DNA of 64,000 nucleotides from Bradyrhizobium sp. Tv2a-2 (GCF_000472425.1 NZ_AXAI01000008.1:124001-188000); one strand, 5' to 3'. Positions 1 to 8,994 are shown, counted from the first letter of the stretch. Numbers and translations are program-made. Notes: generated by a model from the sequence alone, not told the origin.

Positions 1-303
1 CGGACCCAGGGTATGTCGGTGGCCGAAGCGGTGTCTCGCGGCGCCGAGCAGCGCATGCGCCCGATGCTGATGACGGCGCTGTCCGCGGGCGTCGGGCTGT
101 TTCCTGCCGCAATCTCCCATGGCATCGGCAGCCAGGTGCAGCGGCCGCTCGCGACAGTGGTGGTCGGGGGAATGTTCATCGGACCGTTGTTGCTTTTGGT
201 CGTGGCGCCGGCACTCCGCCGGATCTTTCTGGCGCGAGACGCGGAAGACTTGTCGAACGCCGCAGAGAATGGCGAGGTAGCAGCCGGCGAGTCCGAGGGG
301 TAG
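1..303 (+). CDS. RND efflux permease, C-terminal end (partial)
   Basis: Open from the window edge to a TAG at 301-303. The visible 100 codons hold the last membrane segments of a CusA/CzcA/MexB-type inner-membrane proton antiporter, including the blocks MRPMLMTALSAGVGLF and VVVGGMFIGPLLLLVVAPAL, followed by an acidic cytoplasmic tail. It is followed 8 bases later by the gene for an outer-membrane efflux lipoprotein, as usual for tripartite pumps. The substrate cannot be told from this end. Host gene. Confidence 0.85.
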   Translation, partial: RTQGMSVAEAVSRGAEQRMRPMLMTALSAGVGLFPAAISHGIGSQVQRPLATVVVGGMFIGPLLLLVVAPALRRIFLARDAEDLSNAAENGEVAAGESEG

Positions 304-311
304 CCGGAGCG

Positions 312-1925
312 ATGCGTATGAATTGCGACAGCCGCAATGTCCCATCGTCGGCCGCCGTGACGGCGCCCGACGTGGGTTGTTCTCATGGCCGCGCCGGCGG
401 CAGTATCGGTGTCGTGGTGGCCTGGGCCCTCGCTTTGTCCGGCTGCGTCGGACCGAACTTCGTGCCGCCCGCGGCGCCGGCGGTCGACGGCTATCTGCCC
501 GGCAAGCTGGCATCGCCCGGTCCCAACTCGCCGAAGGTTCCGACCCAGCACTTCGTTACCGGGGAAGCCGTCTCGGCGCGCTGGTGGGCCGCATTTCGCT
601 CCCAACCGCTCAACGACCTGATCCGGGACGCGGTCAATCACAGCCCGACCCTGCAATCGGCCGAGGCCGCAATCATGGTCGCGAAATACAACGCGCTGGC
701 CCAACGCGGACTGTTCTTTCCTCAAGTCGGCGCCAATTACTCGCCCGCCATGCAGCAGATTTCCGGTGCCTCGCCGTCGGGTCCGGGCGGACAGTCGCCG
801 GGCGTATTTTCCCTCCATACCGCGCAAGTGCTGGTCGGTTTCGTGCCTGATGTCTGGGGCGGCAACGTTCGGGCCGTCGAGAATCTCGACGCGCTGACCG
901 AGGCGCAATTGTTCCAGCTCGAGGCCGCTTATCTGACGCTCACCAGCAACGTCGTCACCGCAGCGATTGAGGAGGCTTCGCTGCGCGGGCAGATCGGAGC
1001 AACAAAGCGCGTCATCGCCATCGAGCGACATCTGCTCGATATCCTCAAGCGCCAATTCGATGCAGGGCAGGCGGCAAAGGCGGATGTGCTGGCGCAGGAA
1101 GCGGCGCTTGCCGCCGCGGAGCAATTACTGCCGCCGCTGGAAAAGCAGCTCGCCCAACAGCGCGATCTCTTGACCGCGCTCGCCGGGCAACTGTCGTCCG
1201 ACGAGGTCGCGCAAAAATTCGATCTTGCCCACCTCAAGCTGCCAGCCAACCTGCCGATTAGTCTGCCGAGCAAGCTGGTCGACCAGCGCCCCGACGTTCG
1301 AGCTGCGGAAGCCAACATGCATGCAGCGAGCGCCCAGATCGGAGTCGCGATCGCCGCTCGGCTGCCAAGCTTCACGATCAGCGGCAATGTCGGAGCTGCC
1401 GCATTCAGCATTTCCGAACTGTTCACGCCGGGGACCAACTTCTATGCCCTTGTCGGGAACGCAACCCAGCCGATTTTCGATGGCTTTACGCTCTACCACA
1501 AGCAGAAGGCCGCGGAAGCCGGACTCGACCAGGCCGAAGCGGAGTATCGTGCGACCGTCATCACGGCGTTCCAGAACGTCGCCGATGCCTTGCGAGCGTT
1601 GCAGGCCGATGCACGCGCCGTGCAAGCGGCCGTGCATGCGGAAGAGACCGCCAAGGCGAGCCTCGATATTGTGGAGAGCCAGCTCAACGCCGGCCAGGTC
1701 AATCAGCTCGCGGTGCTCAACGCCCAGCAGACTTATCTGACCGCGGTGGTCGCGAGCGTCCAGGCCGAGGCCAACCGACTATCAGATACGGCGGCGCTGT
1801 TCATGGCGCTGGGCGGCGGCTGGCCGACCAGCTGCATGACGCCGGTGTGGCGCGATTGCGCGATGGGGGAGGTGCCGAGCGAGCCGAAGCCGGCAAGCGA
1901 GCCCAAACCTGCAAGCAAGATCTGA
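312..1925 (+). CDS. RND outer-membrane efflux lipoprotein (NodT/OprM type)
   Basis: 537 aa. A hydrophobic signal near residues 30-45 ends in a lipobox LSGC (Cys45), followed by the family-typical CVGPNFVPP start. Two OEP repeats with long heptad-rich helices follow, with the recurrent LDQRPDVRAAE motif in the second. It would form the TolC-like trimeric exit duct of the pump whose permease ends just upstream, so the two genes form one operon. The N-terminal 25 residues before the signal are unusual, and an internal start is possible. The C-terminus has a short SEPKPASEPKPAS repeat. Confidence 0.9.
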   Translation: MRMNCDSRNVPSSAAVTAPDVGCSHGRAGGSIGVVVAWALALSGCVGPNFVPPAAPAVDGYLPGKLASPGPNSPKVPTQHFVTGEAVSARWWAAFRSQPLNDLIRDAVNHSPTLQSAEAAIMVAKYNALAQRGLFFPQVGANYSPAMQQISGASPSGPGGQSPGVFSLHTAQVLVGFVPDVWGGNVRAVENLDALTEAQLFQLEAAYLTLTSNVVTAAIEEASLRGQIGATKRVIAIERHLLDILKRQFDAGQAAKADVLAQEAALAAAEQLLPPLEKQLAQQRDLLTALAGQLSSDEVAQKFDLAHLKLPANLPISLPSKLVDQRPDVRAAEANMHAASAQIGVAIAARLPSFTISGNVGAAAFSISELFTPGTNFYALVGNATQPIFDGFTLYHKQKAAEAGLDQAEAEYRATVITAFQNVADALRALQADARAVQAAVHAEETAKASLDIVESQLNAGQVNQLAVLNAQQTYLTAVVASVQAEANRLSDTAALFMALGGGWPTSCMTPVWRDCAMGEVPSEPKPASEPKPASKI

Positions 1926-2196
1926 CATGATCGAAGGACGCCGGGCGTCAGTGACTCACGACACTCTTGCGGAATTGATTGAGCTTGCCAAAGCTAGCGC
2001 TGCGAGAAGCGTTGCAATCGACGGGCAGAGACGCAAGCGCGCGGGACGGGATCTAGCGTAATCCGGCAGCAGCGGCGAAAAGATATTTTTTGTTGATTTT
2101 TCTGAACTCATTTCATCATCCAGAATCAATCATGAGCAAGCAGCGGTGTGTTCGCGCAAGCAAGATACATACCGTTTTGCGTCTTGAAGACGTGGC
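1926..2196. other. Intergenic region, nothing identified
   Basis: About 270 bases between the end of the efflux operon and the convergent small gene on the other strand. An AT-rich stretch near 2085-2110 (agatattttttgttgatttt) could contain a terminator or promoter. I see no convincing gene or clear hairpin. Confidence 0.4.
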
Positions 2197-2394
2197 TCAA
2201 CCGGTGCCGAGGGGGAGGCGGGAAACGTAGATCGCAGTCTTCAACGCGATCACGCCGGCCAGCGCGCCGCACAGGAACAGGAATGTCAGCACGCGAAAGC
2301 AGATGCCTGCCAACCGCTTCCGGATTAGCCGCCCTCGGCGCGCATCGACCTTCGCGCCGAACGAATGGTGTCGATCATTGAGGAGCAGAGTCAT
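2197..2394 (-). CDS. Small single-pass membrane protein, unknown
   Basis: 65 aa. A basic N-terminal third (RRGRLIRKRLAG) precedes one hydrophobic segment, FLFLCGALAGVIALKTAIYV. It lies 31 bases downstream of the 163-aa gene on the same strand, so the two may be co-transcribed. No function can be assigned. Host side of the window. Confidence 0.5.
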   Translation of the reverse strand: MTLLLNDRHHSFGAKVDARRGRLIRKRLAGICFRVLTFLFLCGALAGVIALKTAIYVSRLPLGTG

Positions 2395-2425
2395 GTTCTG
2401 GAAACTCGGAGCCGCCGAACGCGGC

Positions 2426-2917
2426 TCACAGGGCCTTGCCGATCCGTTGGCAAAGCTGGGCGACCTTGCGCATCAGCGGCGCGACGAAATTGACCAGCGG
2501 ATTGCCGTCGTTCCTGACATCCAGCTCGAAGCGGCGGGCCGGAAATATTGTCGCGCAACCGGCTTCGCCGCCCTGCGACCGCGCGAACGAAAGGGCGGAG
2601 CTCTCAAGCAGAAAAATGCCGCCGATCGCGCCGTTACGCTCGCGGGCTACCCAGAAGCCCTGCATATTGCGGCCGATGAAGAAGGCGGGAATGGTCGCGC
2701 TGACGATATTGGGATCCAGGGGCGCGAATGTGAGGTCTGGTGATGCCGTTGTCGCCGCAGTCTGCGCGTCCTCTTGCGGCCCGGCTCGGCCCATCCGCTC
2801 GACTTCGGTTGCTGCGCGCGGCATCGCATTCTGGGCGGCGACGCTGCGCGCTACGCTGGAAGTCCGCGCCACGGGCTGCCTGGCGCCGACTGGCCTGTTG
2901 AAGGTGGTCGTGGCCAT
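2426..2917 (-). CDS. Hypothetical protein
   Basis: 163 aa. The N-terminal half is low in complexity (Ala/Thr/Arg). The C-terminal half looks folded, with PAFFIGRNMQGFWVARERNG followed by a hydrophobic stretch and a segment rich in charged residues. It resembles the conserved hypothetical proteins common in Bradyrhizobium genomes, but I cannot name a family. Host gene. Confidence 0.6.
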   Translation of the reverse strand: MATTTFNRPVGARQPVARTSSVARSVAAQNAMPRAATEVERMGRAGPQEDAQTAATTASPDLTFAPLDPNIVSATIPAFFIGRNMQGFWVARERNGAIGGIFLLESSALSFARSQGGEAGCATIFPARRFELDVRNDGNPLVNFVAPLMRKVAQLCQRIGKAL

Positions 2918-3144
2918 GACGGCCTCCTCACAAGTTTGATGTGAAGAATGGCGGCACGGTCATAGGAATGCGAGAGGTCCGCGGACGACATCACATAGGA
3001 ACGGCATAAAGGCGGCACACAAAGTGCGGATCATCGTCGGATTGGCGCGGCTGTGGCTCACCCTCGCGCCGGATTGAAGCAAGTGTGATCGCAGATGCTC
3101 TGATCGTGCTTATCTGGTGTGAGGATGACGAGAAAGGATTAGCC

Positions 3145-3408
3145 ATGAAACTTGCAACAATCGCGCTGATGACCGCATTTGCTCTCTCGAGCACGGCAGC
3201 TCTGGCGCAATCCGGCACTTTTGGACACTCGGGAACATCTGTTGGAACGGTCACGGCTCCGTCAGTGGGATCGTACTCTTGGCCGTCGGTCGGTACGACG
3301 AATGCAATTCCGACCTGGAGCAACACCACGCCGGCCGTACGCAGCGGTGTCGCCCCCAGAGCGCCGACAGTCGGTTCCGTACCGTCGAGCTCCAATCTTA
3401 CCAGATAA
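3145..3408 (+). CDS. Small secreted Ser/Thr/Pro/Gly-rich protein
   Basis: 87 aa from the ATG at 3145, which follows AAGGAT at good distance. Residues 1-21 form a signal peptide ending ALA. The mature part is low in complexity with repeated SVG/TVG/TTP motifs and one Trp pair. It is probably a periplasmic or surface protein of the host. Function unknown. Confidence 0.65.
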   Translation: MKLATIALMTAFALSSTAALAQSGTFGHSGTSVGTVTAPSVGSYSWPSVGTTNAIPTWSNTTPAVRSGVAPRAPTVGSVPSSSNLTR

Positions 3409-3770
3409 TCTGCCGCCGCAGCGAAACCTGCAAAATCCTTTCGGAATCAGCAAGAGGGATCAATGGCTTGCTGAAGCGGGAGGCACTGAGCGGTGCCGGG
3501 GCGAGACGATCATTTTGGAGCGCGCGGGCAGGTTTGAGAGTGTCCCGCAGAGCACATTCATAGATCTAACCGACGTGAACGGCCTGTGAAGGTCGACTTG
3601 ATCGTGCAAAACACAATTATGCCATCTAGCCTTGGAAACTGATTCCATGATGCGGTCAGGAATCGGCCGGTCGACCAATACGATCTACACGATCTACCCC
3701 TGGCCCCTGAGGATGGGGGCCAAAAAGATGAAGATCTCGGGATGCCTGGAAAGGCGATCGCAGCAGCACC
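3409..3770. other. Intergenic region, probably holding the promoter of the next gene
   Basis: Roughly 360 bases with short open frames on both strands, none with a plausible composition or ribosome site. Short direct repeats (cgatctacacgatctac near 3680) are visible. I see nothing I can call. Confidence 0.35.
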
Positions 3771-5396
3771 ATGAACACGCCGAAACCGTGCAACGTCCTC
3801 ATGCTATATCCGCTCTTCGTAGCGGAGTCCTTCTGGAGTTTTGCAGAGTCCTGCAAGCTGATGGGCGTTCGACGCCCCGCAGCCCCACTGGGGCTGATTA
3901 CGGTCGCCGGGATGCTGCCCAAAAGCTGGACGGTTCGCCTTGTCGATTGCAATACTGCATCGATTGCGGATGACGATTTTGCCTGGGCTGACCTCGTTTT
4001 CACGGGCGGAATGTTGCCGCAACAGGCGCACACGTTGCAGTTGATCGAGCTTTGTCGGTCACGGAACAAGCCAGTGGTCGTCGGTGGCCCTGATCCCACA
4101 TCGAGTCCGCACATCTACGCCGCGGCCGACTTTCAGGTGCTGGGCGAGGCCGAGGGCGTCATTGACGAATTCATAGAGTCCTGGGAGAGGGGCGCCAGAT
4201 CGGGTGTCTTTACCGCGGCCAAGTTCCAGGCCGACGTCACGAAGACGCCGGTGCCGCGTTTCGATCTGCTCAAGTTTGAAGACTACCTGTATCTTGGTGT
4301 GCAGTATTCGCGCGGGTGCCCATTCACCTGCGAATTCTGCGATATCATCGAGCTTTATGGACGGGTGCCGCGGACCAAGACGGCCTCGCAGGTGCTCGCC
4401 GAACTCGATACGCTTTATGAGATGGGATATCGCGGCCATCTCGACTTCGTTGATGATAACTTCATCGGCAACAAGAAGTCGCTGAGACTCTTCCTGCCGG
4501 AACTAGCCGCCTGGCAACGCGCGCACGACTATCCGTTCGAGTTGTCAACAGAGGCTTCGGTCAATCTGGCCGATGATCCTGAACTCCTGGAAATGATGGC
4601 TGCGGCGAATTTTTTCTGCATCTTCGTCGGCATCGAAAGTCCGGACCCCGCGACTCTGGTCGCAATGAAGAAAAAGCAAAATACTCGGCGCAACATCGCT
4701 GAGAGCATTCACAAGATCTACAGCGCCGGGATGTTCGTCACCGCTGGGTTCATTGTGGGCTTCGACAGCGAAACTGTGTCCATCGCCGATGCAATGATCG
4801 AATTCATTGAGGAAGCGGCGATCCCCATCTGCATGGTTGGGCTGCTCTATGCCTTGCCGAACACCCAGCTAACGCGCCGTCTTGATCGGGAAGGTCGACT
4901 ACACGTCAACCATGATTTTGCGGCAACCAGCGGCGGTGATCAGTGCTCGACCGGTATAAATTTTGATCCGGCGCGTCCGCTGCGTGATATCCTGACGGAC
5001 TACAGAAAGATTCTGGAGAGCGTCTACGACCCTGCCAGCTACGCGAACCGTCTTGATCGATTGATGACGATGCTCGACCGCTCAAGACAACGTCGCGAAC
5101 TGCCTGTCGGCGATCTTCGCAACAAGGTACGGGCGTTGGAGACGGTACATCGTGTCGTCAGCGATATCCCCGAGGCGCACGGTCCGTTTTGGCGATCTTT
5201 TCTCAATTGTGCAAAGCGCGACTCGTCATCGGCACGCATCGCTGTAGCCATGATTGCGGCCTATGCCCATCTAGGGCCTTTCTCACGCAGGGTCATCAAG
5301 GCAATCGATGATCGTCTGGCCGCGTTGGATGAGCAGACATCGAATTCAACGGCCCCCGACGCCAGGATGGTCAAGAAAACGGCCGAGCGACGCTGA
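3771..5396 (+). CDS. hpnP: B12-binding radical SAM methylase, HpnP-like (hopanoid C-2 methylase family)
   Basis: 541 aa. The N-terminal cobalamin-binding domain has the family opening LMLYPLF...SFW and the block PAAPLGLITVAGMLP. The radical SAM core follows with the CPFTCEFC cluster motif at about residues 183-190, then FVDDNFIGNKK, STEASVNLADD and VGIESPD. A DUF4070-type C-terminal domain ends the protein. The pattern matches hopanoid C-2 methylases of Bradyrhizobium and Rhodopseudomonas as I remember them. A related DUF4070 enzyme with another substrate remains possible. It stands alone, not in an hpn cluster, and is the last host gene before the integration site. Confidence 0.65.
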   Translation: MNTPKPCNVLMLYPLFVAESFWSFAESCKLMGVRRPAAPLGLITVAGMLPKSWTVRLVDCNTASIADDDFAWADLVFTGGMLPQQAHTLQLIELCRSRNKPVVVGGPDPTSSPHIYAAADFQVLGEAEGVIDEFIESWERGARSGVFTAAKFQADVTKTPVPRFDLLKFEDYLYLGVQYSRGCPFTCEFCDIIELYGRVPRTKTASQVLAELDTLYEMGYRGHLDFVDDNFIGNKKSLRLFLPELAAWQRAHDYPFELSTEASVNLADDPELLEMMAAANFFCIFVGIESPDPATLVAMKKKQNTRRNIAESIHKIYSAGMFVTAGFIVGFDSETVSIADAMIEFIEEAAIPICMVGLLYALPNTQLTRRLDREGRLHVNHDFAATSGGDQCSTGINFDPARPLRDILTDYRKILESVYDPASYANRLDRLMTMLDRSRQRRELPVGDLRNKVRALETVHRVVSDIPEAHGPFWRSFLNCAKRDSSSARIAVAMIAAYAHLGPFSRRVIKAIDDRLAALDEQTSNSTAPDARMVKKTAERR

Positions 5397-5538
5397 GGGG
5401 TCCTGGATTCTGAGTGCGGCTAACTCGCCAAGCACAGAGTGCGTCAGAACGCGCGGTCAGCAATTGTACCTGTGTTCGTGCCCGATAGAACCGTTGCTGT
5501 TCACCGTCTGCGCCGTTTTGCCGGCGCTCCGACAGAGC

Positions 5539-5565
5539 AGGAAACCCTCATTTCTGGGGTTTCCT
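5539..5565 (-). terminator. Likely terminator of the host tRNA-Thr gene
   Basis: Perfect 9-bp stem AGGAAACCC / GGGTTTCCT with a 9-base loop, directly beyond the CCA end of the tRNA sequence in the leftward sense. It marks the host side of the integration site. Confidence 0.6.
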
Positions 5566-5566
5566 G

Positions 5567-5614
5567 TGGTGCCGGCTGAGGGGATTGAACCCCCGACCTT
5601 CGGTTTACAAAACC
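5567..5614 (-). other. Attachment-site core: 3' part of tRNA-Thr(TGT)
   Basis: Read leftward this is GGTTTTGTAAACC, the T arm with GGTTCAAATCC-type sequence, and the acceptor strand GCCGGCACCA. That is the 3' half of a tRNA-Thr from the anticodon stem (anticodon TGT) to the encoded CCA. The 5' half is missing: rightward of 5614 the sequence no longer pairs with the anticodon stem. The integrase gene begins 70 bp away with its 3' end facing the site. This is how tyrosine integrases that target tRNA 3' ends leave the host junction. The intact tRNA-Thr should lie at the other end of the element, outside the window. Confidence 0.8.
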
Positions 5615-5683
5615 TTCGTATGCCATGGTTTCCTGTTTCAGTTTCATATTAAGTATCAATATGTTGGCTGGGTTTTCTTCGAT

Positions 5684-6856
5684 CTAAACCGCTGCTTGCG
5701 TGCCTGTTTTTGTGCCTGCTTCGGAGCGGCCAAACATCACCCGATGCTTCTCCTCCGCGGTCAAAAACGCCAGATACATCTCGGTCGTCTTGACGCTCGT
5801 GTGCCCGAGGCGTTGCTGTAAAACGTAGATAGAACGGCCACTTTTCAGCCAATTGACCGCATGCAGGTGCCGCAGATCGTGGAAGCGGAAGGGGTGAAAG
5901 TCCTGTGCCTGTTTTTGTGCCTGCTTGGCCACGATCGCGACGATCCGGCGGAAGTTGCTCGAGACCTGGCTGTAAGGGCGCGCGGCGGGCGCGCCTTCCT
6001 CTCGTAGACCCTTTGGCGGGCGGTACCAGAACAGGGCCTTGGTATCGAGGCTCGCCGGCAAGCTGGAGAATAGCCGGAAGCCAAAATCCTCCTCACCATC
6101 GACCAGATCGACGACGCGCATCTTGTTCCGCTTGCCGACCACGGTGAGCTGCTTGCGCTCATTGTCGAAGTGGCGTCTGGCGCCCTTGGCGAGCTCGTCA
6201 AGTCTAGCTCCGGTCATGACCGCCGCGCGGATCATATCGGCGAAAAGGCCTGGCGCCTTGGCGATCACCATCTCGACATGCCCAGCCTCCGGCAGCACGA
6301 TCGGGTCGCGCCGCTCCTGCAGGCGAGACTTCTTGCGGTGACCCGGCTTGAGCCAGTCCATCGCCGGGTTGGTCGAGATCCATTCCTCATCGACGCAGAA
6401 GTCGAAGACGGAGGAGAGCGCGGTGAGGTCGCGCTTGATGGTCGCTGGCTTGACCGTGATGGGGTGCTTCTTGCCCTTGGGGACGTAGGGCGTGTTCTGA
6501 CGGCTCTCGACGATGGAGCCGATCAGTTTCTTGTCGATCTCGTCGAGATAGAGCCCCTCCAAATGTGGCTGCAGCACCGCCAGCGAAGACAGGTATCGAT
6601 TGAAGGTCTTGGGCCCGATCTTGTTGACGATGAACCGTCCCCATGCCTCCGTGGCCTCGCTGAGGGTCCTGCGGTGGTCCCCGTAGTACTGGGCGGCGAC
6701 TACCCTATCCCTTTCGACTTCCCGACGTTTTGTCGCAGTTTTTGGATCGTCTGTGCGAAGTGACCATCGGTAGTCGCGGCCCCCGGCCTGAATCCGGCCC
6801 CAGAGGACGCCATCCCGCCAGTAACAACCCTTTGGGGCCTTCGGCTGTTTAGACAC
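5684..6856 (-). CDS. int: Tyrosine integrase
   Basis: 390 aa. It has a SAM-like N-terminal domain (about 65-170) and a catalytic domain with Arg218 (MTGARLDEL), the H-x-x-R box HDLRH at 326-330, His352 (LGHTSVKTT) and the nucleophile Tyr361. All key catalytic positions are present. It ends close to the tRNA-Thr attachment core and is transcribed toward it. The Ala/Gln-rich tail after residue 375 is probably disordered. It should catalyse integration and, with the upstream excisionase, excision. Confidence 0.95.
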   Translation of the reverse strand: MSKQPKAPKGCYWRDGVLWGRIQAGGRDYRWSLRTDDPKTATKRREVERDRVVAAQYYGDHRRTLSEATEAWGRFIVNKIGPKTFNRYLSSLAVLQPHLEGLYLDEIDKKLIGSIVESRQNTPYVPKGKKHPITVKPATIKRDLTALSSVFDFCVDEEWISTNPAMDWLKPGHRKKSRLQERRDPIVLPEAGHVEMVIAKAPGLFADMIRAAVMTGARLDELAKGARRHFDNERKQLTVVGKRNKMRVVDLVDGEEDFGFRLFSSLPASLDTKALFWYRPPKGLREEGAPAARPYSQVSSNFRRIVAIVAKQAQKQAQDFHPFRFHDLRHLHAVNWLKSGRSIYVLQQRLGHTSVKTTEMYLAFLTAEEKHRVMFGRSEAGTKTGTQAAV

Positions 6857-7044
6857 GTCTCACGCTCCTTCTCGGAAACAAAGGCGTCCAGCATAGCCAC
6901 GTCAAAGGTCCAGGTGTCGCCAAACTTCGCGGCACCGGGAATCTTGCCAGCAGCGGCCATATTGCGGATGGAGCGGGGCTCCAGACCTAAGCGTGCGACA
7001 GCGCCATCGATCTTGCAACGGTTTCGTGACCTGCGCTCGGTCAT
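6700..7044 (-). CDS. Excisionase-like helix-turn-helix protein
   Basis: 114 aa. Residues 14-56 (VARLGLEPRSIRNMAAAGKI then GDTWTFDVAMLDAFV) form a MerR/AlpA-like winged helix of the kind found in phage directionality factors and excisionases. The rest of the frame overlaps the integrase start by 157 bases and looks like a shadow of it, so the functional part is probably the first 70 residues. It begins 3 bases after the MazG-like gene and immediately precedes the integrase, a typical xis-int order. Confidence 0.7.
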   Translation of the reverse strand: MTERRSRNRCKIDGAVARLGLEPRSIRNMAAAGKIPGAAKFGDTWTFDVAMLDAFVSEKERETCLNSRRPQRVVTGGMASSGAGFRPGAATTDGHFAQTIQKLRQNVGKSKGIG

Positions 7045-7047
7045 AGT

Positions 7048-7989
7048 CTATAGGGCCCCGGCCGGGCCCAGCGCCGCCTTCAGGCACTCCAGCACGGGCG
7101 CACTGGTCGAGTTGCGCTCGATGGCCTCGATGGCGCCGGTGACGGCATCGCGGAGGCGGGCGTTCTCGGCCTCCAGCTTCGCTGACTTCTCAGCCGGCGT
7201 CATCGCCCCATCCCCGCGTTTCTGGACGTAGAACAGGTAGGACTCGAATGGCTCCGTCTTGGCGTTGATGGTGATCTCGACGAAGTTCTTGGCGTCGCTA
7301 TCGCGGAACCATTCGGTCATGATCGTGGCGAGCCGTTCGACGACATTGCCGGCCAAGGACATGTCGAGCTTGCCGTTCTCGAGCCGCATGCTCTTGAGGG
7401 TGGGGTCGGTGAGGTCGTTGATCTGCTTTTGCAGTACCGCAATCAAATCGTCTTTGGCGTCTGGCGCCTGCACGCGGTTGTTGGCGGCGTACCGAAGCGC
7501 CCACACGATGGTCTGATCATCGAACTCGCAGACGAACCACTCGGGGTCATCCTCGATCAGCTGCGCAAGCCCGAGCAGCTCCTCGCGCTCGGCTTGGCAG
7601 ATCTCATCAATGGGTTTCTCCGGCAACGGCGAGTGCTTCGGCTTCGCCGCCTGCTTTGCACGGATCTTGTCGATGTTGCTCCAGACGCGGGCGAGCTCGG
7701 TCTCGCTGGCTTGTTCGATGCTGATGTTGTTGCAGTTGGCGAGCGCCGCCAGCGTCACCATGGTGCCGCCAAGCTCCTGGTTGATCTCACCTTGCGGGCG
7801 TCCGTACACGTAGTCGACCAGCTGATGCGCCTCGCTCACGGTGCAGCCGAGCGACTGCACAAGCTCAAGCGCCTCCTCCAGGAAACGATGGTTGCGCTCG
7901 GTGACGTCGCGGGCGATATCCTCTCCGAAGCACGCCAGCATCCAGTCATAGACGCGCTCTTGGAAGGAGCGCACATAAATCTGATTCAT
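7048..7989 (-). CDS. MazG-like NTP pyrophosphohydrolase with C-terminal extension
   Basis: 313 aa. The N-terminal 110 residues carry a MazG-like helical core: NHRFLEEALELVQSLG gives the E-x-x-E metal motif, then EINQELGGTMVTLAALAN. The remainder (about 130-313) has an acidic segment, a possible beta domain (VEITINAKTEPFESYLFYVQ) and a C-terminal coiled coil with no family I recognise. Phage MazG proteins hydrolyse (d)NTPs or lower ppGpp. The fused extension is unusual. The start was chosen at the ATG beginning MNQIYVRS. Confidence 0.7.
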   Translation of the reverse strand: MNQIYVRSFQERVYDWMLACFGEDIARDVTERNHRFLEEALELVQSLGCTVSEAHQLVDYVYGRPQGEINQELGGTMVTLAALANCNNISIEQASETELARVWSNIDKIRAKQAAKPKHSPLPEKPIDEICQAEREELLGLAQLIEDDPEWFVCEFDDQTIVWALRYAANNRVQAPDAKDDLIAVLQKQINDLTDPTLKSMRLENGKLDMSLAGNVVERLATIMTEWFRDSDAKNFVEITINAKTEPFESYLFYVQKRGDGAMTPAEKSAKLEAENARLRDAVTGAIEAIERNSTSAPVLECLKAALGPAGAL

Positions 7990-8002
7990 GACGGCCCCCC
8001 CC

Positions 8003-8947
8003 TCACGCTGCGGTCGGCGCATGGACTTCGGGCAGACCGTGGCCGATGCTCGGCCGCGCGTGCTCGGGATGGTCCTTGAACCACTCTTGGACCCTCCACA
8101 ATTGGCCACATCCACCTCCTATGGTGTCCTGGCCGGCGGGATCGAACACACGGACATCGAAGCCGCGCGCGAGTAGGCGGTTGGCAAACGAGGTCGCCAG
8201 ATCGCGCTGGTGCTGGTTGGTGGCTGGGATGCCCTCCGAGCGCTCGCACACGACGGAGACCGTGGCGCAGAAGATGGCAGGGTCGAACCACCCGAGGATG
8301 CGGTTGGCATCGGCGTCTGTCTCGTTGCCGTCGTGGGCGCAGTAGTTGAAGAACGGCTTGCGACCGGTGGCTACGTGCCAGTCCACACCGAACTCCATGA
8401 TCTCGCGCAAAGTCATCTTCTGCTTGAACGGGATCAGCGCGTCACGTGCCTCGTCCGTGCTCTCGTGAACAGAGAACTGCAGGCCGATGGTCGGGATCTC
8501 GCGGCTGATGTCGAGGACCTCATTGAGGCCATGCCGGGTGAGTTTCGGCGCCGATGTCGAGATGAGCAACGCCGCCTTCGGATAGCTGTAGTAGAGGTCC
8601 CGCAGTGCCGGCACGAGCGCTTTCAGATTGAGCAGCGGCTCGCCCATCGACATGAACATGATCTGCAGCCGACCGATCTCCTGCGGATCGGCGCCGACCA
8701 GGGAGAGTAGGTGGGCAGGCTGGGAGACGATCTCGCCGGCCGTGAGCGAGCGGGCGAAGTGATCGCCCGCGCCGCAGAACCTGCACCCAACGGGGCAACC
8801 CGACTGCGTGGAGCAACAGATCACGGTGCGGGTCTTGTAGTCTGGGTATTTGTAGAGCACGGCCTCAGCGACCGCGGTGTCCTTGGTGAACACGAATTTT
8901 GCGACGTTCTGGGCGGAATCGTCGATGCGACGGATATCGTTCCACAT
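8003..8947 (-). CDS. RlmN/Cfr-like radical SAM protein lacking the N-terminal domain
   Basis: 314 aa. The cluster motif is C51-x3-C55-x2-C58 (CPVGCRFC). It has the family motif MSMGEPLLN (99-107), a segment like the RlmN LHAPND region (SVHESTDEARDALIP), and Cys280 in GGGCGQL, the position of the methyl-carrying cysteine in RlmN. RlmN methylates A2503 of 23S rRNA and A37 of some tRNAs, and is usually about 370-400 aa. Here the roughly 60-90-residue N-terminal substrate-binding domain is absent. The target may therefore differ. Preceded by a start box; next to the MazG-like gene. Confidence 0.8.
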   Translation of the reverse strand: MWNDIRRIDDSAQNVAKFVFTKDTAVAEAVLYKYPDYKTRTVICCSTQSGCPVGCRFCGAGDHFARSLTAGEIVSQPAHLLSLVGADPQEIGRLQIMFMSMGEPLLNLKALVPALRDLYYSYPKAALLISTSAPKLTRHGLNEVLDISREIPTIGLQFSVHESTDEARDALIPFKQKMTLREIMEFGVDWHVATGRKPFFNYCAHDGNETDADANRILGWFDPAIFCATVSVVCERSEGIPATNQHQRDLATSFANRLLARGFDVRVFDPAGQDTIGGGCGQLWRVQEWFKDHPEHARPSIGHGLPEVHAPTAA

Positions 8948-8952
8948 TATTG

Positions 8953-8983
8953 GGTCTCCTTGTTGGCACCTCCTGCGAAGAGG
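8953..8983 (-). repeat. Start box and hairpin, RlmN-like gene
   Basis: Box 8953-8962. Hairpin 8969-8983, stem CCTC/GAGG, loop TTCGCAG in gene sense. Confidence 0.9.
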
Positions 8984-8994
8984 CGCTGATGGAA

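Noticed and set aside
5559..5637. Direct repeat GGTTTCCTGT flanking the attachment core as an integration target duplication
   Set aside because: Tyrosine recombinases do not create target duplications, and the left copy belongs to the tRNA terminator; likely coincidence.
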